Below are positions 45,893-54,818 of a stretch of 64,000 nt of DNA, in pieces; positions within the stretch are counted from its first letter, which is position 1, and each line of letters begins with the position of its first letter. The notes under the pieces are model-generated. The model was not told the origin of the DNA, ran no database searches, and was given only the letters and a program-made list of their open reading frames with translations. The translations under genes and the position numbers were made by a program. Source of the DNA: Bifidobacterium asteroides DSM 20089 (lineage in GTDB: Bacteria > Actinomycetota > Actinomycetes > Actinomycetales > Bifidobacteriaceae); contig NZ_CP017696.1 in NCBI RefSeq assembly GCF_002715865.1, positions 682,001-746,000 on the forward strand, given 5' to 3'.

Positions 45893-46219
45893 TGTTGTGC
45901 AAGCCTCCAGAGTCGTTGCGATGAGCCCATGAATCTGTTTGCAGATAGACTGCGACATTTTTAATCAGAATAATTGTAAGGCCCTTGGAGGTTTGTCGGC
46001 ACAAAGGTTGTGGCAGGCATGATTCACAATGAAGAATGGGAGTCTGAGCGGGCTCTACTCTGTTAGGTGGGAGATAAAAACAATGCTGGTTAGTCGAGGT
46101 TAAAGATTTGATCGAGGCGTGGGTTCTATAGATTGCCGACAGTGATTGGCGAAGATTATCCCTTGATGCCGTAACGGAGTTTGTCAGGGTGTCCTAATCT
46201 GGGCTTCGGCATGGGTGGG
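45893..46219. other. Low-GC intergenic region before the insertion sequence
   Basis: These 327 bases lie between the glycohydrolase gene and the left terminal repeat of the insertion sequence. They are visibly AT-richer than the rest of the window and include the presumed promoter of the minus-strand trio. No gene, palindrome or duplicated target sequence was recognised. Confidence 0.5.
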
Positions 46220-46243
46220 CTATAGGAACTAAACGCGTTGTTT
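46220..46243 (+). repeat. Left terminal inverted repeat of the insertion sequence
   Basis: The 24-bp sequence CTATAGGAACTAAACGCGTT plus GTTT is a perfect inverted match to 47547-47570. The inner AAACGCGTT is itself partly palindromic. Confidence 0.9.
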
Positions 46244-46349
46244 ATGTTGGGGGTTTGGCCTTGTGGCTGTAAGCGTGTTGGGTGGTTGTTAATAGGTCGG
46301 GTTGTTAATAGGGGTCTTGCAGGGGTGCCCGTTCCTGTTCGATTGGGGA

Positions 46350-47513
46350 ATGAGAACCAGATCGAAGAGGGCCAGGCATTGCCCCATATGCCATGGGCGG
46401 ATGCGCAGGCATGGGCGCAACAGATCAGGCACGCAGCGCTGGATGTGTCCGTCCTGCTCGATCACGTCCACCGCGCGCAGGCAGGACCGGGCCCGCGCCG
46501 CGCAGTTGAGGGAGTTCCTGGACCGGCTGCTGACGGGCAGGACCCGGGAACAGATGGGGGCCATGGGCGCCAGGGCCTGGCGTAAACGGGTCGGCTGGTG
46601 CTGGAACATCAAGCCGGCAATCACACCGGACGGGGTGGTCCATCACACGCTCATGGCCGCCGGCACGCATATGGCACACGGCTGGTGCCTCCTGATAGCG
46701 ATCGACGGGCAGACGGGCCAGGTCATCGACCGGCAGTGGTGCCATCAGGAGAACACGGCGGCCTGCACGGCCCTGTTCTCCCGCATCCCCGGGCCCGACG
46801 TGCTCATCACCGGCGGCCTTCGCGGCGTGCAGAAAGCCTGCCATGCCTGCTGGCCGGGCACGCGCATCCAACGCTGCCTGGTGCACGTGCAACGCAACAC
46901 CAAAACCGACCCGACACTCAAACCACGACTTCAGGCCGGCAAGGAACTCAAGCGACTCTCCGACCAGCTCACCCGGGTCCATACCATCGAGGAAGCGGTG
47001 CGTTGGGGTGAGGCCTTGAACGCCTGGCACGAAAGATGGAAAACCCCCATCGACGAACGCACCATGGCCAAGGACGACCCAGCCAACCCCAAAGCCAGCC
47101 ACCAATCCTGGTGGTGGACCCACCAGGAACTCCGCCGCTGCTACCGCAGGCTCGAACACCTCTTCCAAGACAGGCAGCTCTTCGCCTTCCTGGAACCCGA
47201 ACTCACCGCCGGCGGGCCAGTGGAACGCACCACCAACCGGCTGGAAGGAGGAGTCAACCCACCCATCAAACGCACCCTCCTGCAACACCACGGCCTACCC
47301 GAGAGCCACATGAGACGCGCCTGCGAATGGCACTGCTACATGAAAACCGACAACCCCGACCCCGCCAGCCTGATCAGGGACGAACACCACCAGCCACAAC
47401 CAGCACCCAAACGGGAAACCAGACAGGAACAGGACGAGCCCGAACACTACGGCACCGCCATCAACTGGAACGAGTTCCACACACCAGTCAGATACCCCAA
47501 CACCACACTCTGA
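46350..47513 (+). CDS. IS256-group transposase lacking two catalytic aspartates
   Basis: A 387-residue transposase related to IS1249/IS256. The N-terminus has a zinc ribbon (CPICHGRM and CPSC). The DDE core can be followed: LMAAGTHMAHGWCLLIA occupies the place of the first Asp (normally VDG), LITGGLRG the place of the second (normally TDG), while the Glu is kept in TTNRLEGGVN. Thus Asp1 is Ala and Asp2 is Gly, each one base change from an Asp codon. The frame is otherwise intact. ATG 46350 gives the expected length; TTG 46302 would add 16 residues. Confidence 0.85.
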   Translation: MRTRSKRARHCPICHGRMRRHGRNRSGTQRWMCPSCSITSTARRQDRARAAQLREFLDRLLTGRTREQMGAMGARAWRKRVGWCWNIKPAITPDGVVHHTLMAAGTHMAHGWCLLIAIDGQTGQVIDRQWCHQENTAACTALFSRIPGPDVLITGGLRGVQKACHACWPGTRIQRCLVHVQRNTKTDPTLKPRLQAGKELKRLSDQLTRVHTIEEAVRWGEALNAWHERWKTPIDERTMAKDDPANPKASHQSWWWTHQELRRCYRRLEHLFQDRQLFAFLEPELTAGGPVERTTNRLEGGVNPPIKRTLLQHHGLPESHMRRACEWHCYMKTDNPDPASLIRDEHHQPQPAPKRETRQEQDEPEHYGTAINWNEFHTPVRYPNTTL

Positions 47514-47546
47514 CCAACACACAACCAAACCCACACACAGAACCTA

Positions 47547-47570
47547 AAACAACGCGTTTAGTTCCTATAG
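47547..47570 (-). repeat. Right terminal inverted repeat of the insertion sequence
   Basis: Perfect 24-bp inverted copy of the left repeat. It ends 70 bases before the tRNA-Ala gene. Confidence 0.9.
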
Positions 47571-47604
47571 GCCCCGATCTGGCGTTTGCAAGCCCAACGA
47601 ATAT

Positions 47605-47632
47605 AAAAAGATCCCGAGGTGACCTCGGGATC
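47605..47632 (-). terminator. Terminator of tRNA-Ala
   Basis: GATCCCGAGG (47610-47619) pairs perfectly with CCTCGGGATC (47623-47632) around three bases. On the minus strand it is followed by TTTTT (47605-47609 complement). It lies directly downstream of the tRNA gene. Confidence 0.85.
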
Positions 47633-47639
47633 CTATCTG

Positions 47640-47712
47640 TGGAGCTAGGGGGATTCGAACCCCCGACCTTCTCCATGCCATGGAGACGCGCTACCAGCTG
47701 CGCCATAGCCCC
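47640..47712 (-). tRNA. tRNA-Ala (anticodon GGC)
   Basis: On the minus strand the acceptor arms GGGGCTA and TAGCTCC pair, the anticodon loop ATGGCAT gives GGC, and the T arm contains GGTTCGAATCC. The discriminator base is A; CCA is not encoded. Confidence 0.93.
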
Positions 47713-47742
47713 GTGCTTGCCTTGCTTGGTGAAGCCTTGCTT

Positions 47743-47772
47743 ATAGTACACCGGGATTGGCGAATGGAGCAA
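47743..47772 (-). promoter_or_regulatory. tRNA-Ala promoter
   Basis: On the minus strand TTGCTC (47772-47767) and TACTAT (47748-47743) are separated by 18 bases, about 30 bases before the tRNA 5' end. Confidence 0.6.
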
Positions 47773-47925
47773 CTCAGTGTGTTGCCCCGGAATTGCAGGG
47801 ATTGTGAGCTATTTGATGGATTTTATCCTCGAATGGTCTTGAGGCATTCCTGAGCTTGCAAGTGCGCTAGCATGATGAACAAGGGGCGACCAAGGGGGTC
47901 GGCAGCAACGGAAAGGCGGCGGACC

Positions 47926-48951
47926 ATGACCGGCAAAAACGATGCGGAAGTGCGGGTTGAAAAGCGGAACGAGAACCATCCTGGGGACCAGCTCATCATC
48001 AACTGCCTGCCCTTGGACCAGAGTGAACGACAGGAATTCCTCCAGGCGGCTCCAGGCGTTCGTCAGGAGTTCATTGTCGACACGGACATGCGGCAGAGCA
48101 TGCATTGGCTCATCGATGTCCCTGAATCCCTCCGATCGGAGGCCACGATCATTTTGGGTAATCCGCCGGCCGAGCAGGTGGTTGCCTGCCGTAACCTGGT
48201 CTGGCTGCAGACCAGCAGCGCGGGTGTGGATGCCTACATGAAACCGGGGGTTCTGCCTCCGGACGCCATGTTGACCAGTGCCTCAGGCGCTTACGGGCAG
48301 TCGGTCTCCGAGCACATGTTCGCCATGATGTGGGCTCTGATGAAGGACCTGCCGGCCTACCGGGACAATCAGCGTTTGGGCCGTTGGGCACCTCGCGGGG
48401 CCGTCCTTTCGCCGCATGGCTGCCAGGTCCTGGTTTTAGGCACAGGGGATATCGGAGCCTCCTTCGCTCGTCTGGCCAAGGCCGTAGGCGCTCGGACCAT
48501 CGGTATCAGGCGCCATCCCGACCAGCCGGTGGAGGGGTTCGACCGTCTGGCTGGTTTTGATGATCTGGATGCCCTGCTGCCTGAGATGGATGTAGTGGCT
48601 CTGGCCCTGCCTTCAACGCCGCTGACCCGGCACATCATCGATGACCATCGTCTTGCATTGATGAAGTCCACCGCCGTGCTGATCAACGCGGGCAGGGGAG
48701 ATGCCGTGGACTGCATGGCTCTGGCCCAAGCCCTGGATAAGGACGGCATTTTCGGTGCAGGGCTGGATGTGACCGAACCGGAGCCCCTGCCTGAAGACCA
48801 CCCACTCTGGAGGCAACCACGTTGCCTGCTCACCCCGCATGTGGCCGGGGGAGCCCACCTGCCCTCCAACATGGATAAGGTTCGGGAAATCTGCCTGGAT
48901 AACCTTCATCGATTCATGGATGGCAGGCCCCTGCGCAACCGGATGAGGTGA
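47926..48951 (+). CDS. D-isomer-specific 2-hydroxyacid dehydrogenase
   Basis: A 341-residue NAD(P)-dependent dehydrogenase of the D-2-hydroxyacid family. The nucleotide motif GTGDIGASFARL is central; the catalytic Arg is in INAGRGDAVD, Glu in DVTEPEPLPEDHPLW and His in LLTPHVAGG. The subgroup includes glyoxylate/hydroxypyruvate-type reductases. ATG 47926 is chosen because the 18 preceding residues are basic and lack support. It overlaps the next gene by four bases. The substrate is unknown. Confidence 0.88.
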   Translation: MTGKNDAEVRVEKRNENHPGDQLIINCLPLDQSERQEFLQAAPGVRQEFIVDTDMRQSMHWLIDVPESLRSEATIILGNPPAEQVVACRNLVWLQTSSAGVDAYMKPGVLPPDAMLTSASGAYGQSVSEHMFAMMWALMKDLPAYRDNQRLGRWAPRGAVLSPHGCQVLVLGTGDIGASFARLAKAVGARTIGIRRHPDQPVEGFDRLAGFDDLDALLPEMDVVALALPSTPLTRHIIDDHRLALMKSTAVLINAGRGDAVDCMALAQALDKDGIFGAGLDVTEPEPLPEDHPLWRQPRCLLTPHVAGGAHLPSNMDKVREICLDNLHRFMDGRPLRNRMR

Positions 48952-49772
48952 CCACTGTGCCTACAGAGCGAAACCGCAGCGGCCGCAGCCAGCGGCGGAC
49001 AGTGGTTCTGCGGTGGGCGGTTGTCCTGCTGGCGCTGGCATTGATTGTGGCGGGCTCCTTGGCCCTGGCTGGCAGGCTGGTGGGCGTCGGGCCTGCTCGC
49101 CATCCAGACAATCAAAACTCCTCCGCAAACGGCCCCAGGACCGCTTCTCACGGCCCTCCTGGATATTCTCCAGAGCAGACCGCGGCCCATTCGCCTCTGA
49201 CCTCGCCTGTGGACTACAACCATGACGGCGTGGATGACTACACGGCCATGGTGCGTGGAGCCCATCAGGAGGCCCGCCGCCATCCTCATTATGACAGCGG
49301 CTACTACCAGGGCGGCTATCCTCCCGATGACCGCGGCGCCTGCACCGACGAGATCTGGAGGGCCTTCCGGCAGGCCGGCTACGATCTGAAAGCCATGGTC
49401 GACGCCGACATCGCCTCGTCTCCTGGGGCCTACGCCGGAGTGATCAACAGCCCGGATCCGAACATCGACTTCAGGCGGACCAACGTCCTCGGCGTATTCC
49501 TGTCCCGGCATGCCCAGCGTCTGACCAACGACACTGCGGCCACCGACCAGTGGCAGCAGGGCGACATCGTCATCTTCGACACCTCCTGGCACATCGGCAT
49601 GGCCTCCGATAGAAGGGACAGACGGGGCATTCCCCTGCTTCTGCACAACATGGGCCAGCGCGACAGGGAGAACGACTACCTGGGCTCGCCGGGCCACCGT
49701 CCCATCACCGGGCATTTTCGCTTCGACGCCTCCAAAATCCAACCCGCCGTCCTGCGGCCATGGCGGGGATGA
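48948..49772 (+). CDS. DUF1287-family exported/anchored protein
   Basis: A 274-residue protein with an N-terminal membrane anchor or signal (RWAVVLLALALIVAGSLALA, about residues 22-41), a Pro/Ser-rich linker and a C-terminal DUF1287 domain marked by GACTDEIWRAFRQAGYDL and QGDIVIFDT with WHIGMASD. The conserved Cys and His pattern resembles NlpC/P60-type papain-like folds, so a cell-wall hydrolase or amidase role outside the cell is plausible. GTG 48948 overlaps the previous stop. Confidence 0.82.
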   Translation: MTTVPTERNRSGRSQRRTVVLRWAVVLLALALIVAGSLALAGRLVGVGPARHPDNQNSSANGPRTASHGPPGYSPEQTAAHSPLTSPVDYNHDGVDDYTAMVRGAHQEARRHPHYDSGYYQGGYPPDDRGACTDEIWRAFRQAGYDLKAMVDADIASSPGAYAGVINSPDPNIDFRRTNVLGVFLSRHAQRLTNDTAATDQWQQGDIVIFDTSWHIGMASDRRDRRGIPLLLHNMGQRDRENDYLGSPGHRPITGHFRFDASKIQPAVLRPWRG

Positions 49773-49872
49773 CCGGGGACTACCCTGCGGAATTGAACAC
49801 GGCGGTAACTGGTTATCTGCTACTATCGGTTCGGCCAGAAACGTCGGCCAGGTTTGAGCACGAGAGGCGGTG

Positions 49873-50829
49873 ATGGCGATGATGAGAGTATTCAGCACCA
49901 TGAACGGGCAGATCGAGCAGATCGGCAAGGCTTCCAAGGGCTCATGGATATGCTTATCGGCGCCCACCGATGTAGAGCTGGCCAACGTCTCCCAGACCAC
50001 CGGCATCGACCTTGCTGACCTGCGTGCCCCCCTGGACGATGAGGAGCGCTCGCGTGTGGACGTTGAGGACGAGTACACCATGGTCATCGTCGACATTCCC
50101 CGGGCTGAGGAACGCGACGGCCGGGACTACTACGAGACCATCCCTCTGTCCATCATCGTCACCGAGGATCTGATCGTCACCGTCTGCATGCAGGACACCG
50201 TCCTGCTCCATCCCTTTATGGAGGGCACCATCCGGGGTTTCAACACCTTCATGAAGTCCCGCTTCATCCTGCAGATCCTCTACCGCAACGCCACCCTCTA
50301 CCTGCGCTACCTGCGCATCATCGACCGCGAGTCGGACCGGCTGGAGCTCAAGCTGCGCCACTCCATGCAGAACCGCGAAATTCTTATGCTGCTGGAGCTC
50401 AACAAGACCTTGGTCTACTTCGCCACCAGCCTCAAGTCCAACGAGATCGTCCTGGAGAAGCTGACCGGGCTGGAGCGGATCAAGCGCTACCCGGACGACG
50501 AGGACCTTCTGGGCGACGTGATCACGGAGAACAAGCAGGCTATCGAGATGGCCAACATCTACTCAAGCGTGCTTTCGAACATGACCGACGCCTTCGCCTC
50601 CATCGTCTCCAACAACGTCAACAATGTGATGAGGATCTTCACCATCATCTCCATCAGCCTGTCGGTGCCCACGCTGATCTTCTCCATGTATGGCATGAAC
50701 TTCAACCAGGGCATGTTCGGCATGCCCTTCACCGACAAACCCTGGGGGTTCGCGGTCGTGGTGATTCTTTCGGGTCTGGTGACCGCCTTGGTGACCTGGT
50801 CCCTGACGCGCTCGAGAATGTTCAAGTAA
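49873..50829 (+). CDS. corA: CorA-family magnesium/cobalt transporter
   Basis: A 318-residue divalent metal channel of the inner membrane. It has a large cytoplasmic domain with long helices (ELNKTLVYFATSLKSNE), and two C-terminal membrane segments with the selectivity motif YGMNF between them. It belongs to the shorter CorA branch common in Firmicutes and Actinobacteria. Start choice is uncertain: GTG 49870, ATG 49873 and ATG 49882 are all close behind GAGAGG. Metal specificity cannot be told. Confidence 0.92.
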   Translation: MAMMRVFSTMNGQIEQIGKASKGSWICLSAPTDVELANVSQTTGIDLADLRAPLDDEERSRVDVEDEYTMVIVDIPRAEERDGRDYYETIPLSIIVTEDLIVTVCMQDTVLLHPFMEGTIRGFNTFMKSRFILQILYRNATLYLRYLRIIDRESDRLELKLRHSMQNREILMLLELNKTLVYFATSLKSNEIVLEKLTGLERIKRYPDDEDLLGDVITENKQAIEMANIYSSVLSNMTDAFASIVSNNVNNVMRIFTIISISLSVPTLIFSMYGMNFNQGMFGMPFTDKPWGFAVVVILSGLVTALVTWSLTRSRMFK

Positions 50830-50838
50830 GGGCCGATC

Positions 50839-51669
50839 ATGTTTGCACGCAGGATTGCGGCGGCTCTGCTGGCACTGGTTCTGGCGGTGCCCCTGAGCGG
50901 GTGCGGCCGTCAGGAGGATCGCTACCGGGCGGGCTCCATCGGGCCCAAGATCAGCGTGGGCATATCCTTCGACCAGCCTGGTCTTGGATTTGCTCAGTCC
51001 GGCCAGTATCGCGGACTGGATGTGGATGTAGCCCAGTATGTGGTTCATGAGCTGGGGTACGCTGAGTCGCAGATCGTTTTCATACAGGTGAAGCCTTCGG
51101 ACCGCGAGCGCATGCTCGAACAAGGTCAGGTGGACATGGTCGTAGCTGGCTACTCCATTACCGAAGAACGGCAGAAGCTGGTGGATTTCGCCGGGCCCTA
51201 TTTTGCGGCGGGGCAGGACTTGCTGGTTCGCCGCACCCAGAACGACATCGCTGGTGTGGAGGATCTGGCTCAAAAGCGGGTCTGCGTGGCTGCAGGGTCC
51301 ACCTCTGCGGCTCTAGTGCGCTCGCTGGCCCCCCAAGCCCAGGTCCAGGAGCGTGAAGAGTTTCCGGAATGCATCACGGCCCTGCTCAGCGGGGACACGG
51401 ATGCCGCCAGTGCTGACGATTTTGCCCTGGCCGGCCTGGCTCATGTTCGCGGCGGCGGCCAGTTGCGCTTGGTCGGCAAGCCTTTCTCACATGAACGATA
51501 CGGCATCGGCGTGCCTCATGGGGATCCGGAGCTTGTGGACGTCATCGACCAGGCTCTCAAGAGGATGATGCAGGATGGATCCTTCAAGAACGCCCTGAAC
51601 CAGGCCTCCAAGACCATTAGTTTTTCCGTGGATGCCGCCGCCCGCACCTTGCAACCTGGTGATCGCTGA
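50839..51669 (+). CDS. Amino-acid-binding lipoprotein (family 3 solute-binding protein)
   Basis: A 276-residue receptor exported and lipid-anchored through the lipobox LSGC, Cys near residue 22. The family 3 fold is visible in GLDVDVAQYV, MVVAGYSITEERQKLVDF and GPYFAAGQDLLV. These receptors feed polar amino acids to ABC importers. No permease or ATPase gene is adjacent; corA lies upstream and leuS downstream. It may serve the importer at 360-2686 or one elsewhere. Confidence 0.88.
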   Translation: MFARRIAAALLALVLAVPLSGCGRQEDRYRAGSIGPKISVGISFDQPGLGFAQSGQYRGLDVDVAQYVVHELGYAESQIVFIQVKPSDRERMLEQGQVDMVVAGYSITEERQKLVDFAGPYFAAGQDLLVRRTQNDIAGVEDLAQKRVCVAAGSTSAALVRSLAPQAQVQEREEFPECITALLSGDTDAASADDFALAGLAHVRGGGQLRLVGKPFSHERYGIGVPHGDPELVDVIDQALKRMMQDGSFKNALNQASKTISFSVDAAARTLQPGDR

Positions 51670-51725
51670 GTGCGGCTCCAGCCAGGTGACGGATGTTGGA
51701 CATCAACCCGGCCGTGTCCATGTGA

Positions 51726-54713
51726 ATGGCGATAATTCACCATATGAACGCGAATGAAGACAGGGATCATCAGCAGACCCAGGAATCCGATCAGCCTCAA
51801 TTCCGCTACGATGCCGCCATGGCGCAGACTATCGAGGAGCGTTGGCAGCAGCGCTGGGACAAGGAGGGCACTTTCTGGGCCGCCAACACCAAGGGCGACT
51901 TGACCGATGCCCAGGGGGAGCATGCTGGAGGACGCAGTCCCTACTTCGTCATCGATATGTTTCCCTATCCTTCGGGCAAGGGCCTGCACGTGGGCCATCC
52001 ATTGGGCTATATCGCCACCGACGTGGTCAGCCGCTACCACCGGATGAAGGGTGAGAACGTCCTGCATGCCATGGGCTACGATGCCTTCGGCCTGCCCGCC
52101 GAGCAGTATGCGGTCCAGACCGGCCAGCACCCCCGGGTCACCACCGAGCAGAACATCGCCAACATGCGCTGGCAGCTGCACCGGCTGGGGCTCAGTTTTG
52201 ACGATCGCCGCTCCTTCGCCACCATCGACACCGACTACGTGCGTTGGACCCAGTGGATCTTCTCGCGCATCTACGAATCCTGGTACGACCCCGACTACCG
52301 TCGAGCCGACGGGGGGACGGGCTCGGCCAGGCCTGTCAGCGAACTGGTCGAGGCCTTCAAGTCCGGCAGCAAGGCCATCCCTGGCCATCCGGACGCCTCC
52401 TGGGATGACTTGGACAAGGCCGAGCGCTCTGAGGTGCTCAACGACTTCCGCCTGGCCTACATCTCGCGCTCGCCGGTCAACTGGTGCCCCGGACTGGGCA
52501 CGGTCCTGGCCAACGAGGAGGTGACCGCCGAAGGACGCTCCGAGCGCGGCAACTACCCGGTCTACCAGCGTGAGCTCAAGCAGTGGTCCATGCGCATCAC
52601 GGCCTACGGTCACCGGCTTTTGGAGGATCTGGACATTCTGGACTGGCCCGAAAAGGTCAAGCTCATGCAGCGCAACTGGATCGGGGAGTCGCACGGGGCC
52701 TCGGTGGACTTCACCGTCCCCAGTTCTGACGGCGATCAGACCATGGAGGTCTACACCACTCGTCCTGACACGCTTTTCGGCGCTACTTTCGCCGTGGTTT
52801 CCCCCGAGCATGACCTGCTGCAGCATCTGCCACAGGAGTGGCCTGACGGCGTGCCTGAGCAGTGGAAGGGCGGCTATGCCAATCCAGCGGAGGGCGTGCA
52901 GGCCTATCGTAGGGCTGCCGAGGCCAAGACCGCCAAGGATCGCGTGGATGAGGGAGGGGCCAAGACCGGCCTGTTTACCGGTCTGTACGCGGTCAACCCC
53001 ATCACCGGGGCCAAGCTGCCGATCTTCACTGCCGATTACGTGCTGATGGACTACGGCACTGGAGCCATCATGGCTGTGCCAGGCGGCGATCAGCGCGATT
53101 ACGACTTCGCTGTCAAGTATGGGCTGCCCGTCGTCTACACTGTCAGCCCGTTGGCTGAATCCGGCCAGACACTGGACGACTACCGGGGCAAGGCGCCTTT
53201 CGTTTCCCACGACGGCATTGTGGTCAACTCTTCGGTCAAAGCCACCCAGGCCGCTGGCGATCCGCTCAGCCTGGACGGTCTGCGGGTTGACCAGGCCATC
53301 GAAAAGGTTACCGAATGGTTGGAGTCAGCTGGCGTAGGCCATGGAACGGTCTCCTACCGGCTGCGCGACTGGCTCTTCTCCAGGCAGCGCTACTGGGGTG
53401 AGCCCTTCCCGGTAGTCTATGACGACCAGGGCCTACCTCATCTGCTGCCCGATGACCAGCTGCCGGTGGCACTGCCGGACGTGCCCGACTACTCGCCCAA
53501 GACTTTCGATCCCGAGGATGCCCAGTCCAGCCCTGAGGCCCCGCTGAGCCGTAATCAGGACTGGGTGAACGTGACCCTGGACCTGGGCGACGGGCCAAAG
53601 GTCTACCACAGGGACACCAACACCATGCCCAACTGGGCCGGTTCCTGCTGGTACTACATGCGTTACATCGACCCCAAGGACGACCAGCACATGGTCGATC
53701 CGGAGGAATACGACTACTGGCTGGGACCCAGGCATAACGCCACCGCAGGGGAGTCAGGCGGCGTTGACCTTTACGTGGGCGGCGTGGAGCACGCGGTGCT
53801 GCACCTGCTCTATGCCCGCTTCTGGCACAAGGTCCTCTATGATCTGGGTTACGTCTCGTCCAAGGAGCCCTTCCACAAGCTCTTCAACCAGGGGATGATC
53901 CAGGCCTACGCCTACACGGACCAGCGTGGCCAGTACGTGCCCGCCGCTGAGGTGGAGGAGCATGAGGAGGGCGGCAAGGTCGGCTACACCTGGCAGGGTC
54001 AGCCGGTCAACCGCGAGTTCGGCAAGATGGGCAAGAGCCTCAAGAACATCATCACCCCTGACGACATGTACCGCACCTACGGGGCCGACACCTTCCGCCT
54101 CTACGAGATGAGCATGGGTCCCCTGGACGAATCCAGGCCCTGGAACACGCGCAACGTGGTGGGTGGCATGCGCTTCCTGCAGCGGCTCTGGCGCAATGTT
54201 GTGGACGAGCAGACCGGCGAGGTGGTCCTGGACGAGGGTGAACCCGACCAGAAGACCCTGAAGCTGCTCAACACCACCATCCATGACGTGACTGCCGAGA
54301 TGGAGGCCATGCGGCCCAACACGGCCATCGCCAGGATGATCGTGCTCAACAATCATCTGACCGGGCTGAATCCGACGCCCAGGGCGGCCATCGAGCCGCT
54401 GGTGCTCATGCTCTCGCCCATCGCTCCCCACATCTGCGAGGAGCTTTGGAGCCGTCTGGGTCACAATGAGTCCCTGGCACATGCCCAGTGGCCGACCTGG
54501 GATGACCGCTATCTTGGCGAGGACACGGTCACCGCCGTGGTCCAGGTCAAGGGCAAGGTCCGCGGCAAGCTGCAGGTCAGTCCCGATATCGCGCCCGACC
54601 AGCTCAAGGCCATGGCCCTGGCACTGCCCGCCGTCCAGGAGCGGCTGGGCGGCAAGGAGCCTCGAAAGGTCATCGTCAAGGCCCCCAAGATCGTGTCGGT
54701 CGTGCCGGCATGA
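51726..54713 (+). CDS. leuS: Leucyl-tRNA synthetase
   Basis: Charges tRNA-Leu; cytoplasmic class I synthetase. At 995 residues it is longer than the 860-residue E. coli form but normal for Actinobacteria. The HIGH-equivalent is GLHVGHPLGY, the editing domain contains the TRPDTLFGATF block, and the second ATP motif reads KMGKSLKN, with Gly in place of Ser. ATG 51726 lies in a region with little ribosome-site signal; an ATG six codons later is possible. Confidence 0.95.
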   Translation: MAIIHHMNANEDRDHQQTQESDQPQFRYDAAMAQTIEERWQQRWDKEGTFWAANTKGDLTDAQGEHAGGRSPYFVIDMFPYPSGKGLHVGHPLGYIATDVVSRYHRMKGENVLHAMGYDAFGLPAEQYAVQTGQHPRVTTEQNIANMRWQLHRLGLSFDDRRSFATIDTDYVRWTQWIFSRIYESWYDPDYRRADGGTGSARPVSELVEAFKSGSKAIPGHPDASWDDLDKAERSEVLNDFRLAYISRSPVNWCPGLGTVLANEEVTAEGRSERGNYPVYQRELKQWSMRITAYGHRLLEDLDILDWPEKVKLMQRNWIGESHGASVDFTVPSSDGDQTMEVYTTRPDTLFGATFAVVSPEHDLLQHLPQEWPDGVPEQWKGGYANPAEGVQAYRRAAEAKTAKDRVDEGGAKTGLFTGLYAVNPITGAKLPIFTADYVLMDYGTGAIMAVPGGDQRDYDFAVKYGLPVVYTVSPLAESGQTLDDYRGKAPFVSHDGIVVNSSVKATQAAGDPLSLDGLRVDQAIEKVTEWLESAGVGHGTVSYRLRDWLFSRQRYWGEPFPVVYDDQGLPHLLPDDQLPVALPDVPDYSPKTFDPEDAQSSPEAPLSRNQDWVNVTLDLGDGPKVYHRDTNTMPNWAGSCWYYMRYIDPKDDQHMVDPEEYDYWLGPRHNATAGESGGVDLYVGGVEHAVLHLLYARFWHKVLYDLGYVSSKEPFHKLFNQGMIQAYAYTDQRGQYVPAAEVEEHEEGGKVGYTWQGQPVNREFGKMGKSLKNIITPDDMYRTYGADTFRLYEMSMGPLDESRPWNTRNVVGGMRFLQRLWRNVVDEQTGEVVLDEGEPDQKTLKLLNTTIHDVTAEMEAMRPNTAIARMIVLNNHLTGLNPTPRAAIEPLVLMLSPIAPHICEELWSRLGHNESLAHAQWPTWDDRYLGEDTVTAVVQVKGKVRGKLQVSPDIAPDQLKAMALALPAVQERLGGKEPRKVIVKAPKIVSVVPA

Positions 54714-54770
54714 CCCTGCACTGCTCGCAGCCAGGCCAGGCTGTGGACAGGTGATGACCTTCGACCACAT

Positions 54771-54799
54771 AGCCCCTCGACCTCATGTCGGGGGGCTTT
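54771..54799 (+). terminator. Terminator-like hairpin after leuS
   Basis: AGCCCCTCGAC (54771-54781) pairs with GTCGGGGGGCT (54787-54797) with one wobble, loop of five bases, followed by TT. The short T-run leaves read-through into comEA possible. Confidence 0.6.
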
Positions 54800-54818
54800 A
54801 CCATGTCAGGCTGGGCCC

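Larger units (their letters stand above)
46220..47570. mobile_element. IS256-group (IS1249-like) insertion sequence
   Basis: The element is 1351 bp long, close to the size of IS1249. It is bounded by perfect 24-bp inverted repeats beginning CTATAGGAACTAAACGCGTT. One transposase gene fills most of it. No 8-9 bp target duplication flanks it: the left flank ends ...GGGTGGG and the right begins GCCCCGAT. Its transposase seems to lack catalytic acids, so it is probably immobile unless helped in trans. Confidence 0.85.

Noticed and set aside
47571-47712. Integration (att) site at tRNA-Ala
   Set aside because: No second copy of the tRNA 3' end was seen on the far side of the kinase-permease-hydrolase region, and no integrase gene is present.
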